From positions 219,404,194 through 219,468,193 of the forward strand of contig OV050031.1 in assembly GCA_920105625.2 (NCBI GenBank): 64,000 nt of DNA, written 5' to 3'. The notes beneath the pieces are model-generated. The model did no database searches. It was not told the origin of the DNA and was given only the letters and a program-made list of their open reading frames with translations. Made by a program: the position numbers and the translations under genes. The stretch is from Clusia tigrina. Taxonomy: Eukaryota; Arthropoda; Insecta; Diptera; Clusiidae. Positions within the stretch are counted from its first letter, which is position 1; each line of letters opens with the position of its first letter. Below are positions 46,537 through 56,400 of this stretch, piece by piece.

Positions 46537-48050
46537 TTAAACGCTCAAAAAGTTGTCTGGGAATTCAAAAGTCACATCCCGACCGGTCAGCTTCTTGTAG
46601 ACCGATGTGAAGGTGTCAACCTGCAATAAAGAACAAAAGAGATTCCAATTAGTAAAATGGATCACATTTAAATCTTACATTTTTACATATAAATAAATTA
46701 CTATAGTGAAGGTATATTGTAATCCAATTAAAACGCATTGTTACTCACTGGAAGAGCAACAAGTTTCTTTAAAAGGATTTTTGCTATACCGCTGTAATAA
46801 GGAAGTCCCATAACGCTATGTTTACTAAAACGATTGGGAGGCAAATAAGCGGATACGAAAAGGTGTTCAGCATTTGCTTGGAGGTGTGAATTGTGTCCTA
46901 CAACTGGAATAAGTTATCACCGAGCATATCAGATGAAAACTATCAACGAGTTGAGGGACGGATTAATGTGCGTTCTTTTTGACGATCATTGATCTGCGGA
47001 AGACGATCAACAAATAACACAAGAACGACGATCAGGCCGCAACAGCACATTCCTCACAGAATAAGTTGGCACACTTTCACAAAATTTACTTTGAACATGT
47101 ATCCAATATATGGAAAAGCTCACAGGCAACGATGGACGCTGCAAGCAATAACGAGATATTGGAATTAATGTGTGTCCTTTTTGACAATCACTGGCTTGCA
47201 AGAACAATCAGCAAATAACACAAGGACATAATGAATTAGTCACTCATAATGATAAGCGCTCAATTAATCTGGGCTCATTGGGGAATTGCTGTAACACTTT
47301 TGATCTGAGATTGCTTAAAAATGTATCCAATATATGGAATAGCTCACAGGCAACGATGAACGCTGCAAGCAATAACGAGACATTGGAATTAATGTATGTC
47401 CTTTTTGACAATCACTGACTTGCAAAAACAATCAGCAAAAAACACAAGGACATTCAAAATATTAACTACATCATTCACATCCACACTTACTTTGTGCTCA
47501 ATAGTGGTCTGTTGGTTCTTGTCCAAATGCACCTTAATCAGTTGCGTGCCGTCCAGCTTGACGCGTATGCGCTTGCCGACAATTTCAGCTGGGAATACCA
47601 AATCCTCCAGGATGGCATCGTAGACAGCGGTCAAAGTGCGGGAGCGTGGCCTCTTTTGTTTCAGTGGATTTCTGGCCTTGCGAGTGGGCTTGGGCAGAAT
47701 TTTGCGTTCACCAATGACGACAACATGTTTGCCTGAGAATTTCTTCTCAAGTTCACGCACCAAAATAATTTGGATTTTCTGGAAGGTCTTCTGTGTTGGA
47801 ATTGGAACATAGATGATGACTGCCTGCACAAAAAGAAAATACATTTTATTAACCAATTCTCAGTAATGATTAATTCATTTCTTACCTTTTTGGTACCATA
47901 CTCAATTTCACGCGCACGAGTAATGTGCAAATCCCTCAAATAGGGTTTCAAATCGCTGTTAGCCTCCAGCTCAGAAAGAGCCTGGGCAATCGACTTTTCA
48001 AAATCATCGGGCTCAGCGCCGCCGGGCTTAATAATCTTAGAGCCAATCAT
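46537..48050 (-). CDS. RpS7: 40S ribosomal protein S7 (eS7)
   Basis: Structural protein of the small ribosomal subunit. Coding exons 48050-47886, 47823-47491 and 46620-46537 on the minus strand, all phase 0, total 193 residues; the Drosophila protein is 194 and begins MAIGSK, while this one begins MIGSK, so one residue is missing after Met. Characteristic blocks: [70 protein letters not shown] and [16 protein letters not shown]. The first intron is 62 bp and the second 870 bp. The ATG directly follows a CAG, so a 5' UTR intron is possible. The long last intron carries four snoRNA candidates, which fits the habit of ribosomal protein genes as snoRNA hosts. Confidence 0.97.
46715..46857 (-). 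ncRNA. H/ACA-box snoRNA candidate 4, in RpS7 intron
   Basis: Read on minus, the sequence folds into two hairpins. Hairpin 1: CCGCT pairs with AGCGG, inner TCCCA with TGGGA. Hinge ATAGCA fits the H box ANANNA. Hairpin 2: AATCC pairs with GGATT, inner GTTGCTC with GAGTAAC (one G-U). ACA follows the last stem with ATA as the 3-nt tail. Not similar in sequence to the other three. No target assigned. Confidence 0.65.
46889..47030 (-). ncRNA. H/ACA-box snoRNA candidate 3, in RpS7 intron
   Basis: Hairpin 1 stem CGTTCTT/AAGAACG; hinge ACATTA (H box); hairpin 2 stem GTCCCTCAACT/AGTTGTAGGAC with one mismatch region; then ACA and tail ATT. The 5' hairpin is homologous to those of candidates 1 and 2 but with two paired compensatory changes in the stem, while the 3' hairpin differs. 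Suggests one shared and one changed guide pocket. Confidence 0.78.
47095..47229 (-). ncRNA. H/ACA-box snoRNA candidate 2, in RpS7 intron
   Basis: About 135 nt. Hairpin 1 stem TGTCCTT/AAGGACA; hinge ACATTA; hairpin 2 stem TCCAATAT/ATATTGGA; then ACA with tail TGT. This is the textbook hairpin-H-hairpin-ACA layout, with ACA exactly three bases from the end. Nearly identical to candidate 1. Confidence 0.85.
47319..47453 (-). ncRNA. H/ACA-box snoRNA candidate 1, in RpS7 intron
   Basis: Same length and design as candidate 2: TGTCCTT/AAGGACA, hinge ACATTA, TCCAATGT/ATATTGGA (one G-U), ACA with tail TTT. About a dozen substitutions from candidate 2, mostly in loops. A local tandem duplication of the guide RNA. 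Confidence 0.85.
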
Positions 48051-48089
48051 CTGTTTTGTAAGTAAACACAAGAGGACAATTTATTTAAC

Positions 48090-48110
48090 TTGACTAAAAA
48101 GAATCGCCTC
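48090..48110 (-). promoter_or_regulatory. Possible TCT initiator of RpS7
   Basis: On minus the sequence reads GATTCTTTTTAG about 50 nt before the start codon. A pyrimidine run after C+1 is typical of fly ribosomal protein promoters. An upstream first exon joined at the CAG before the ATG is an alternative. Confidence 0.3.
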
Positions 48111-48119
48111 AATTTCATT

Positions 48120-49735
48120 ATCAAAATTCAACATTTTCCACAAATTCTGGCAACTTTTACAATACGCACTACGAGTGGCAAAAACCCCGCGAACGCATTG
48201 GCAACCAAATACGTGTAAATGTCATTTGACACAACTTTCTTTCAACACCGGCCATTGGCCCAGTTTAAATCTTATCACATCTTCTGTATTTTCAGCCAAT
48301 ATTCTTGGCATTTACTATTAAACGCTTGCACGTTCTTCGTGTTTGCTTTGTTATATAAAATTTATGCACTATTTGGTGGAAAATAGAGGAATTTCGAAAC
48401 GATTTCTGAACGTATTAAAAAGTACACCAACCTTAGTCAATAATTTTGACAGAAAAGGAAGCGAAAATGTGCCATTGAACTGTAACTTCAATCACTCGTG
48501 CAACGAGCAGCGAGTAGCGAACGTCAACATTCGCCGTAAAGTTGGTGGTGGCTGTTAAATACTGCATTTTGACATTTGGTGGGGCACGCAATTTACAGCG
48601 AGCGTTTCAAAATTGTTCGATATTAAACTATTATAATATTATTAATATTATTACATATTTTATTAGACTAATATAATTGCATATTTTAAATTTTCTTTTA
48701 TAATATTTTTAATAAATTAAAAATGGAAATCTCAAAGCCAGAGACAGCTCGTAAAATATATTATGATAGTATTATAGTAAATAGTAAAATAAGTCATTCC
48801 AGTTTTTTCTAGTAAAAGCATTTTATAATCAGTAATAAAATTAGTATTTAATTGAAATAAATGTATGGAATGAAGTATGAATTATTGAATATTTTATACA
48901 TAAGTATTTTGTATATTTTATGCAGTTTATTGTATTGTCATAAAAGGAGTTTCTTCAAATTTAAGACCATGGGAGCGCGACGAAGATAATTTTGTTTATA
49001 ATACTTTTTTATTATAATAAATCATAACAAAGTCTATTAATGGATTTTAATTATTTATAATTATTGTAAGTATAATAATAAATATATAATTAAATAAAGT
49101 CCATCACAAAATTTCTTATCAAAAACTCAATTATAATAAAATACATTTTAATGAAATAATCTTTAATAAAATATTTATAATAAATAAAGTCAAATGTGAT
49201 TAACATAATAAAATAAAAATATTTATAATAATTTTTTTTTTATTAAACCTAAAAAAATAACATTAATAAACAGAAAAATTAAAAAAAATTAAATACTATA
49301 CAAAAAAAAATTGTATTTTTGTTCTTATTATTCATAATAATAATGACTAAATGTATAGTTTGTTATATCATAATAAATTAACACGCAAAGGGCAATTGCA
49401 AGTACTCATTCTGCAACACCCTCAATCATTATTTATTGTGGTGTAACATAAAATAATAACAAGAATAATAATGAGATGCAAAAGATTTTGACTAGAAGGA
49501 AAATATATTGAAACAATCATTTTCAGATCTTCATACGGTCGTATTCCAGCTCGCGACCCCGACTTGCAGAATAGCAGACTTGAGAAATTAGTTGCTAAAA
49601 ACTGTCGCTAATATTTCTATCAAAATTGATCGCTTGAAAGATTATCATCTATGATAAGGATTAATGTAATATAATAATTTTGTTAATCAATCCATAGTTG
49701 GAAAATTGAAGCTTTAAACATTTCCATATAAATCG
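48120..49735. other. Intergenic, very AT-rich
   Basis: 48600-49480 is extremely AT-rich (TAATAATAAAAT-type). The small plus frame at 48343..48558 has no domain. No gene, RNA or transposon recognised. Confidence 0.55.
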
Positions 49736-49875
49736 GTGATGATTAATAACAATTTGTAATTCTTTTTGTTTGTTTTTATTTTGTTTTAAATTAAGGAACA
49801 CATTCAATATTTTTTATAAATAACTAAACTAAATAAATTAATTAATAATAAATCTTTGGACAGTGAATTGTAATT

Positions 49876-50165
49876 TTATCCTTTCACTGTTGCCGCCACA
49901 TTCGCAGCCTGTTGCGCCACAGCGACGGTCTGAATGGTGGCATCTCTCGTGTGTTGGACGACGCGCTCCTGCAAAGAAAGACCAAAACGAATATTGAAGA
50001 ATATGTTTCAAAAGATTGGCTATATATAAATATATATCTTCGTTAGGCAGCGAAGAGTGAACTCACCAGTTTCTTGCCGATCTTCTTCAACCAACCGGCC
50101 TCCGTTTGCGCGGTGAAAGCGACCAGGATCACAACGAGGAAGAGGAATACTTTGTTGAAGTTCAT
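49876..50165 (-). CDS. Cec: Cecropin, copy 1
   Basis: Inducible antibacterial peptide of the fly cecropin family; secreted into haemolymph and disrupts bacterial membranes (family knowledge). Exons 50165-50067 and 49968-49876 with a 98-bp intron (GTGAGT...TTTGCAG); 63 residues. Residues 1-23 are the signal peptide (MNFNKVFLF...QTEA), cleaved before [10 protein letters not shown]; the second exon starts [13 protein letters not shown] and ends VKG, where the last Gly is the usual amide donor. Same length as Drosophila CecA. Stop is TAA here, TGA in the other three copies. Divergent from copy 2 across a 1.7-kb spacer. Confidence 0.96.
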
Positions 50166-50269
50166 CTTGAGTAAATTCAGGAAGCTGAGCTAAGATGCTG
50201 TTGAGAACTGTGTGTTGATTACTGCTCTGCTGGCTTGCAACTGATAACAAATTTCAAATCTCACTCCGT

Positions 50270-50306
50270 ATTTATAACGAAGCAGCGATCGGAAAAGGGG
50301 ATTCCT
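50270..50306 (-). promoter_or_regulatory. Cecropin copy 1 promoter: kappaB site and TATA box
   Basis: GGGGATTCCT at 50297-50306 (plus-strand reading) lies upstream of TATAAAT (minus strand, 50270-50276). A TATCAGTT initiator follows about 30 nt downstream. The kappaB site fits Relish/Dif control known for fly cecropins. Confidence 0.8.
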
Positions 50307-50504
50307 ACTACAAATTTGCTTACGAAAATAATCGTATCGAAAATTCGTATTTGGGCATCACCGCAAGAGAAGCGCAGCATAAGCCACACGGCTTGCGATA
50401 GCATGCAGCTCGTAATTGCCTTGCAAAAAATCCCACTTTCTTTGGCTTCATATTGGATTCATATCAGATATTTTACCCTCTTGATGCCTCGCAGCGTTCT
50501 TGGT

Positions 50505-50656
50505 CACATTCCGTGTAAATAGAATTCTAATTGAAATTCAACCAAGACTCCCAAGCATCCCACAAGGTGGGTGGAGCGAAAGTGGTTCAGTGTTGAATTA
50601 TAAACAACAACAACGCTGACAGTGTTCTCCCTGCTGACTGTCCACTGAGGCAGTAC
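50505..50656. repeat. Duplicated spacer segment U, copy A
   Basis: About 150 bp upstream of cecropin 1 (ACCAAGACTCCCAAGCATCC, ACAAGGTGGGTGG, AACAACAACAACGCTGACAG, GACTGTCCACTGAGGCA) matches the reverse complement of about 62222-62350 upstream of cecropin 4. The match stops sharply after ACTGAGGCA. Confidence 0.85.
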
Positions 50657-51578
50657 TGAAGAAGTACTTTCCCAGGTAGTTGAAGCCCCTCTTTGTCAGC
50701 TCTGGGCAGTTACATAAAAAGTGGTCCACACTAGCTTCTTCTTCCAAGCCTATGCGTATGGGTTCCCATAAGGCAGTTTATCTTGCTTACTAGTAATCCG
50801 ATAAACGATTTGTTTAGCAGGACCAGTTCCATGGCCTGCTTTGAGCTTTTTAAGCCAAATTTGCTTTGCAGCGACTAATTCCTGGGCTACACAATTTTCC
50901 TCATTGGCTCTATTCTCACGGATCCAGAGCAGGTGCATGTCATACTGCTCCGAATTGTCATTGAGTGAAGTTCGGAAGTGCCCTTGGTAACGCCTGTATC
51001 GCGGACTGGCTATCAGTGTAAATAATGATCTTCTTAAAGGGTATCGTAGTCACTTTAAACTAGGTTGGGCAGCCGACCCGATATGCGAGGGTTCTACTCT
51101 CTACTCTCCACTGCCGACTTTGTCCTTCATTTCTGAGCCATCCGTGTAGTTTTTCCACTCCTCCGGAAGACTGTGCTCTTCCCATACCTGACTTGCTGGG
51201 ATTCTAACAGTTTCTTGAGATTGGTTTGGGAATCATTCAGCCTACTGCCTCCATTCTGAAAGGGAAGTTGTAGAGAATTTCGGCTGACTGATTCGTGGTT
51301 ACCTCCATGGAGCAATTGCGTTGAATCCGGCTACTGCGCATGGCTGCCTTGGATTCGGCGAAGATATCGGAGGGCCAAAGGCTTAGTATAGTTTCCAGGG
51401 CCTTCTAATAGCGCCTGTTATCATTTTCTGAATTTTATCCTGATTGACGTATGTAAGTTTCCTGCCCTCTCTGGCCACCAATTCTTACCTCTGCTATTTA
51501 TAACCAATGTGCGGCCTACCATTGTATACCTCATTTCTCTTTCTTGCTTACATTAAGGTGATTGGCGGACATCTGCAC
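50656..51578 (-). mobile_element. RNase H-bearing non-LTR fragment in cecropin spacer (unit A)
   Basis: Read on minus with frameshifts: MRSSRIQRNCSMEV, LYNFPFRMEAVG, then the RNase H region with KKIIIYTDSQSAIQAL. IYTDSQSA is the central RNase H motif of R1/LOA-group elements. The end of an RT domain (KPLALRYLRR region) precedes it. Lies exactly between divergent cecropins 1 and 2. A homologous copy is at 58254-59095. Confidence 0.8.
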
Positions 51579-51655
51579 TCACAGAAATGGGTCCACTATG
51601 CTAATAAAGGGGGGTAAAATAGCTGATATGACTCCAACATGAAGCCAAAGAAAGT

Positions 51656-51665
51656 GGGATTTTTT
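51656..51665 (+). promoter_or_regulatory. Distal kappaB-like site, cecropin copy 2
   Basis: GGGATTTTTT in the conserved block AAAGTGGGATTTTTTGG about 245 bp upstream of the start codon. The same block is present upstream of the other three copies (about 50429, 58167 and 62491). Similar to the Drosophila CecA1 site GGGGATTTTT (from memory). Confidence 0.5.
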
Positions 51666-51743
51666 TGGAAGGCAATTCTGTTGCGCTGCTGCTCGTATAC
51701 GAATCATTTTCCACAAGATTATTTTGGTAAGCAAATTTATTGT

Positions 51744-51811
51744 AGGAATCCCCTTTTCCGATCGCTGCTTCGTTATAAATACGGAGTGAGATTTGAAATT
51801 TGTTATCAGTT
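51744..51811 (+). promoter_or_regulatory. Cecropin copy 2 core promoter
   Basis: kappaB (reverse) AGGAATCCCC at 51744-51753, TATAAAT at 51774-51780 and initiator TCAGTT at 51806-51811, with +1 near 51808. This gives a 5' UTR of about 94 nt. Confidence 0.8.
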
Positions 51812-51901
51812 GCAAGCCAGCAGAGCAGTAATCAACACTTCCACACAGTTCACAGAAGCATCTTTGCTCAGTTTTTAACAAACTTCCTGAATTTACTCAA
51901 G

Positions 51902-52191
51902 ATGAACTTCAACAAAGTATTCATCTTCCTCGTTGTGATCCTGGTCGCTTTCACCGCGCAGACGGAGGCCGGTTGGTTGAAGAAGATCGGCAAGAAACTG
52001 GTGAGTTCACTCTTCGCTGCCTAACGAAGATATATATTTATATATAGCCAATCTTTTGAAACATATTCTTCAATATTCGTTTTGGTCTTTCTTTGCAGGA
52101 GCGCGTCGTCCAACACACGAGAGATGCCACCATTCAGACCGTCGCTGTGGCGCAACAGGCTGCGAATGTGGCGGCAACAGTGAAAGGATGA
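51902..52191 (+). CDS. Cec: Cecropin, copy 2
   Basis: Exons 51902-52000 and 52099-52191, 98-bp intron. The product differs from copy 1 by a single residue in the signal peptide (Ile for Leu at position 8, in VFIFL). The mature part [15 protein letters not shown]...TVKG is identical to copies 1 and 3. Fly cecropins usually have Gly where this one has Val37 (ERVVQ against ERVGQ). The upstream region lacks about 50 bp present in the other three copies. Confidence 0.97.
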
Positions 52192-52192
52192 A

Positions 52193-52870
52193 ATTACAAT
52201 TCACTGTCCAAAGATTTATTATTAATTTATTTATTTAGTTTAATTATTTATAAAAAATATTTAATGTGTTCCTTAATTTAAAACAAAATAAAAGAGAGAA
52301 AAAGAATTATAAATTGTTATTAATCATTGGAGAAGAAGAAAGATCTTAAAAGATATTTTCTGGACTGAAGGTCTTGGTGCAAAGATTGGTGATCTTAAGA
52401 ATCAAGATACTGCTCAAGGTCCTCAATATCTTCGAAAGGAAAAGGGTGTAAGGGAAGATGATGTATGTTGGAAAGTTTCCAGAGTCATGCAATTCGAAGA
52501 TTTTCCTGAGGTTACATCATGAAGAGATTTTCTGAATTTCAATGGCCAAACATATTACCAAATATAAAGGATGTTTTGCCCCTCCCACTTTATAGGGTTG
52601 AGCTATATCATCCGTAAATTCCTAGGTCATTTTTAATTATATAGAAAATAATATGATATGATGATAATAATAGATGCATAAGAATTACACCCGGGCAATC
52701 AAACTGATTTCGTTGTGATGATATATGTTTGAAAGTTGCCATTGTCATGGAATTCGAAGATTTTATCTGAATATCTGTGGGGAAGCATATTACCATATAA
52801 AAATATGAGTTGCCCAGCCTCCTTTATAGGGTTAATTCAATGAAGTTGTATCATCCGAAAACTCCCAACT
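52193..52870 (+). repeat. Duplicated 3' flank of cecropin 2
   Basis: Non-coding sequence after the gene (AAGATTGGTGATCTTAAGAA, GCTCAAGGTCCTCAATATC, AAAGTTTCCAGAGTCATGC, CCTCCCACTTTATAGGG) is shared with about 63069-63500 and, reversed, with about 57180-57600. An internal repetition of the same module (GAAAGTTGCCATTGTCATGG, CTTTATAGGGTTAATTC) follows at about 52710-52840. Confidence 0.85.
52287..52292 (+). terminator. Poly(A) signal, cecropin copy 2
   Basis: AATAAA about 95 nt after the stop codon, within sequence shared with the other copies. Confidence 0.7.
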
Positions 52871-53470
52871 ACCTTTAATTTGTAACGACTCTATTTAGGT
52901 GTGTAAAACTCAGTGGGTGCCAGGGTTCGCTTGCAGAAATTTGTATACGATTGTGTAATTAGTATGGGGGCGTTTACTTTGGGTTAACTATTAACTCTGT
53001 GCGATGTCGGGGTGCATTGAATATTTTGTTGATACGTTCTGTAAGAAGGTGTGCGTAGCCAATTGTTTTTTCATTGTAGGTGGTGGTCGCTTTCCTTGAT
53101 GTCTGTACGGCCTCCTATGCTGAGTATGCGTCGTTGTGTAGTTTTAAATTAGGTGCTTTGTGTTCGGAAAATATTTGCAATATTACAAATTATAGAAGAA
53201 AGTTATAATTAAATAGGCGCAGAATAATTAATAATAACCTAAGTCTCAAGTATAGTGAAGAACACAAAAGCTATTTACGAATAAGTAGGAAAGAAATCAA
53301 CTTAAAGGTACTTTTTAGTCTGAGAATGAAAATTGAGGAAAACGACGCTTGACACAGATCGGCGATATTTATGGAAGAACATTTTCAAATTATGGTTTCT
53401 TGTATAGTAATATCAAAATATAGGAAGCAACCTTGTTTGGAAAAGCAGGCAGTAATAGGGGTACTCTATG
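52871..53470. other. Intergenic, nothing recognised
   Basis: 52900-53170 is richer in G/T than its surroundings but shows no clear domain. No gene called. Confidence 0.5.
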
Positions 53471-53471
53471 G

Positions 53472-55945
53472 CAGTGTTTCTTAACCTTTTTAAGTCACGA
53501 TCCATATTTAAGAACTTTCATTATGCAGCGACGCAAAAAGCCAAATTTTCTTCACTACCTTTTTCTTGGATTCTATTTTAACAATTTTCTTTAATTTAAC
53601 AATGATGTCCTTTTCTGAATCTAACTAAATAAGAAAAATCAGTAATAAGGATAGACAAAGGTACTTTTATTCCTAAAGAAATTTTTTAAGAACCAGGCGT
53701 TTAATAATTTATTTATTGAACAGTTTAAAATATACTTTTATACTCATTGACAATAAATGTAGTGAAATACCCATCAATCCATTTTTGGGCTTTTACATTT
53801 TATATGCAAATAGTACCTTCTGTATGAAGACCTTATGCTTGAATACATTTTGAAAGACCTCGGTCGACTGTTGGTCAAGTACCTCCTTATATCTATATCA
53901 GGATGTAACCTGAAATAAATATTGGCAAATTCCCCCTGCAATTCACTTCAATCAAATTTAAATGGCATTCGCACCCAATTATATTTGATATACACCCAAT
54001 TATTTGATATATACCCAATATCGATATATCGATCAAAGTCTGCAATTAGTGTTTCAAATGATAAATAAATTATTCATAATTCTCTGTATTTCAAAGTCTT
54101 TCATATCAACATTACGAGTATTGACTTCAACAAGTAAATTAAGGGACGGGAATGAAGCAAGTTCCCTCACTTTAAACGTATTTGTCCATACTTTGAGTTC
54201 CAGAGGGAGGGAAATTCTTCAAAAAGACACGAGGAGGAACGTACCACCCAAGAGTGTGAGATTTTTATGGACGAAAACCACATTCCTAACCTCTTTAATC
54301 CATGTAATCTGGCAGTTAATTCAATAATAGGTATTGTTATGTCCTTCAATGCACGTGTTCTTCAGATTAATTATTTCAAAAAATATCTGACAAATAAACA
54401 ACTTCAATAATCCACTTCAACTTGGATAATTTAGATGCTAGTGTTTCTTTTCTATAAAAAAATGTTCGTCTTCTAATTGTACCATTTGACCATGGAATCT
54501 TTTGTAATCCCATTTCAATTTCATCTCCGCACATGAATTTTGCTGTCATTGCCATGCTTTGGAGAATAAAACATATTGCTCTGGGATTTTCCTCAATGCT
54601 GCACAAGTGTTCTATAAGGTATGGCATGAGGGTCTCATCTACTAAATTCAGAACCTTCCCGAATATGGTAACATTTTGAAATCCTACCTCTTTGGTCGGA
54701 ATTCTAAAGTCAAACATAAAACTCACATGACAGACACCCACCAAATCTTAGCTGGAGCACCATAAGGGATTTTACTTGGATCGGTTTTGTACCTCTTCCA
54801 CACGAGCGATTTACCAACAGATGAGCAACGGACTACATCGACATTTGCAGTTGATACCGAAAGTTCATATTCTCATAAGGATTCTGACATTGGAGAAGAC
54901 TAAAATGGAGAATTTAGGTTAGCGAGTCGAAAAGCGTTCACATAACGTTTACCTTAAGACACGGAATATATCCTCCCTTATCTCCAAATGGTGATGTTAC
55001 ATATCTTGGCATTCATTTGGATAGACGTCTCACCGGGCGAAAGTACATCGAAGTCAGAGAACTCTAACTGAAGCTGAAGGGAAATATACCCTTCTAAAGA
55101 AAATTGAGCATGGAAAAAAAATTTGTCCATACAAAGTGGTCATTACACCCTTATGGACCTACGACATTCAACTGTGGGGCTCTTCCAGAATTTCTAATAT
55201 AGAATTGATTCAATGATTTCAATCTAAAATACTACGCACCTTAACCAATTTTAAATATGGAAGACTACATATAGAACTAAACTCCCACCAGGGGACTATG
55301 AATTGCAAGAGAGCCTATAAAATATACTTCCTCCCTACAAATTACACTCCCACCCGAAAATTCCAGCTAAGATTCATCACGTCTTAAACGATTTTAAATT
55401 TTGAACTGAGTTTGTCTTGAATGTAATATTATATCCTTTATTCTTTTATATATAGTGTAATCAATTTATTTACCCTACGCACCCAAGGATTAAATATAAA
55501 ATGTAGTTACGTAAGATTTAAGTACATATTTTTAGTTCTAATTTAGAAGATTCAATAAATAATGAAATGAAAAAGATGCCATGTCCATTGCAGCATGTTT
55601 TATAAATTGTTCAGCAATATTATCGGGTTCCTTCGTTTTGCAATATCCGAAGCCACATTATAATAAGCAAGTGTAGCTTGATAGAATCTATAAAACCATT
55701 ACTCCCTGGTGAATCCAAAGTCTGTCTTTTTAATATGTGTTCCTTCTATTCTTCCGAAAAACTATGATTTTCACCCGATTTTTACAAATGAGCAAGTTTT
55801 ATGTTCCACTTCAAAGTGTTTTTTAAGTTCGTTCGGTTTCATTGATTCATTACTCAATGTTTTTCTGCACACCATGCATTGCGGATTGTGTACAAGGCGA
55901 TCATCAATCCAAGTGAAACCTAAGTCTAAAAGTGCTTCCTTTTAT
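53472..55945 (-). mobile_element. Decayed hAT transposon with BED-type zinc finger (interrupted)
   Basis: On minus, from about 55945: EALLDLGFTWIDDRLVHNPQ, CMVCRKTLSNESMKP and LKKHFEVEH, i.e. the C-x2-C/H-x4-H finger and SNESMKPxxLKxH signature of ZBED5-like hAT transposases. Then LAYYNVASDIA and DNIAEQFIKHA (about 55690-55570, one frameshift). After the insertion at 54735-55565 it resumes with CGDEIEMGLQKIPWSNGTI RRR (about 54560-54450). The left end at 53472 reads CAGTGTTTCTTAACC, a typical hAT terminal sequence, preceded by CTCTATGG as a possible 8-bp target duplication. The right terminus was not found. Dead. Confidence 0.75.
54735..55565 (+). mobile_element. Jockey-like retrotransposon fragment nested in the hAT
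   Basis: Plus-strand frames read TSDLPTDEQRTTSTFA, VTYLGIHLDRRLTG and LWTYDIQLWGSS, matching the reverse transcriptase palm/thumb region of jockey-clade elements (ADD motif altered to AVD). Stops and frameshifts throughout. The 3' end is A-rich (AATAAATAATGAAATGAAAA). Being intact across the hAT break, it inserted after the hAT. Confidence 0.85.
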
Positions 55946-55949
55946 TCAA

Positions 55950-56400
55950 GCTGTGCCATTATTAAGGATATTACAGTTTTACTACAAAACCTGGGTCGAC
56001 GAGGAATCCTGCCATACGGCTAGACTCACTTGGGCAATAATGATCAAACACAGAACCAACCAACTTCTTCGACTCGATCACATATCTCTGTCGACAACTG
56101 TGTTTGGTGCCCCATTTCTCTCAGGTTTGAGATATCTGTCATCCTTCAATATTTGGGACATAGCAAAATTCATCCAATTATCAGGATGGTTTCCTGCGAC
56201 ATAATGGGGGAGTCGTGCCTTTGCCGGCGCTGTCCTTGTGCTGACTATCACCATCTTTAAGTAAGAGAATGTTACTCAGTGCTTGAACGGCGCCACATCG
56301 TGGTATCACAACGGGCCATTAGGTGTACTCAACTGTGTTTAATCTAAGCTGCCACTCCTACCTACCTACCTATAGTTTTACTGCGAAATATACACTGCAG
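55950..56400 (+). mobile_element. Non-LTR retrotransposon 3' end fragment
   Basis: The plus frame TRLTWAIMIKHRTNQLLRLD then ISLSTTV matches the segment after RNase H in R1/Jockey-type elements (RxxWxxxxxxRTxxLLxLxRxxLSxxVGxLTGH). The tail includes CGGCGCCACATCGTGGTATC and CCTACCTACCTA, likely the 3' UTR. Degenerate. Confidence 0.6.

Noticed and set aside
47396..47736. Plus-strand ORFs over RpS7
   Set aside because: Antisense shadows of RpS7 exon 2.
55709..56023. 104-codon plus-strand ORF
   Set aside because: Antisense to the BED-finger part of the hAT transposase, which has the recognisable motif on minus.
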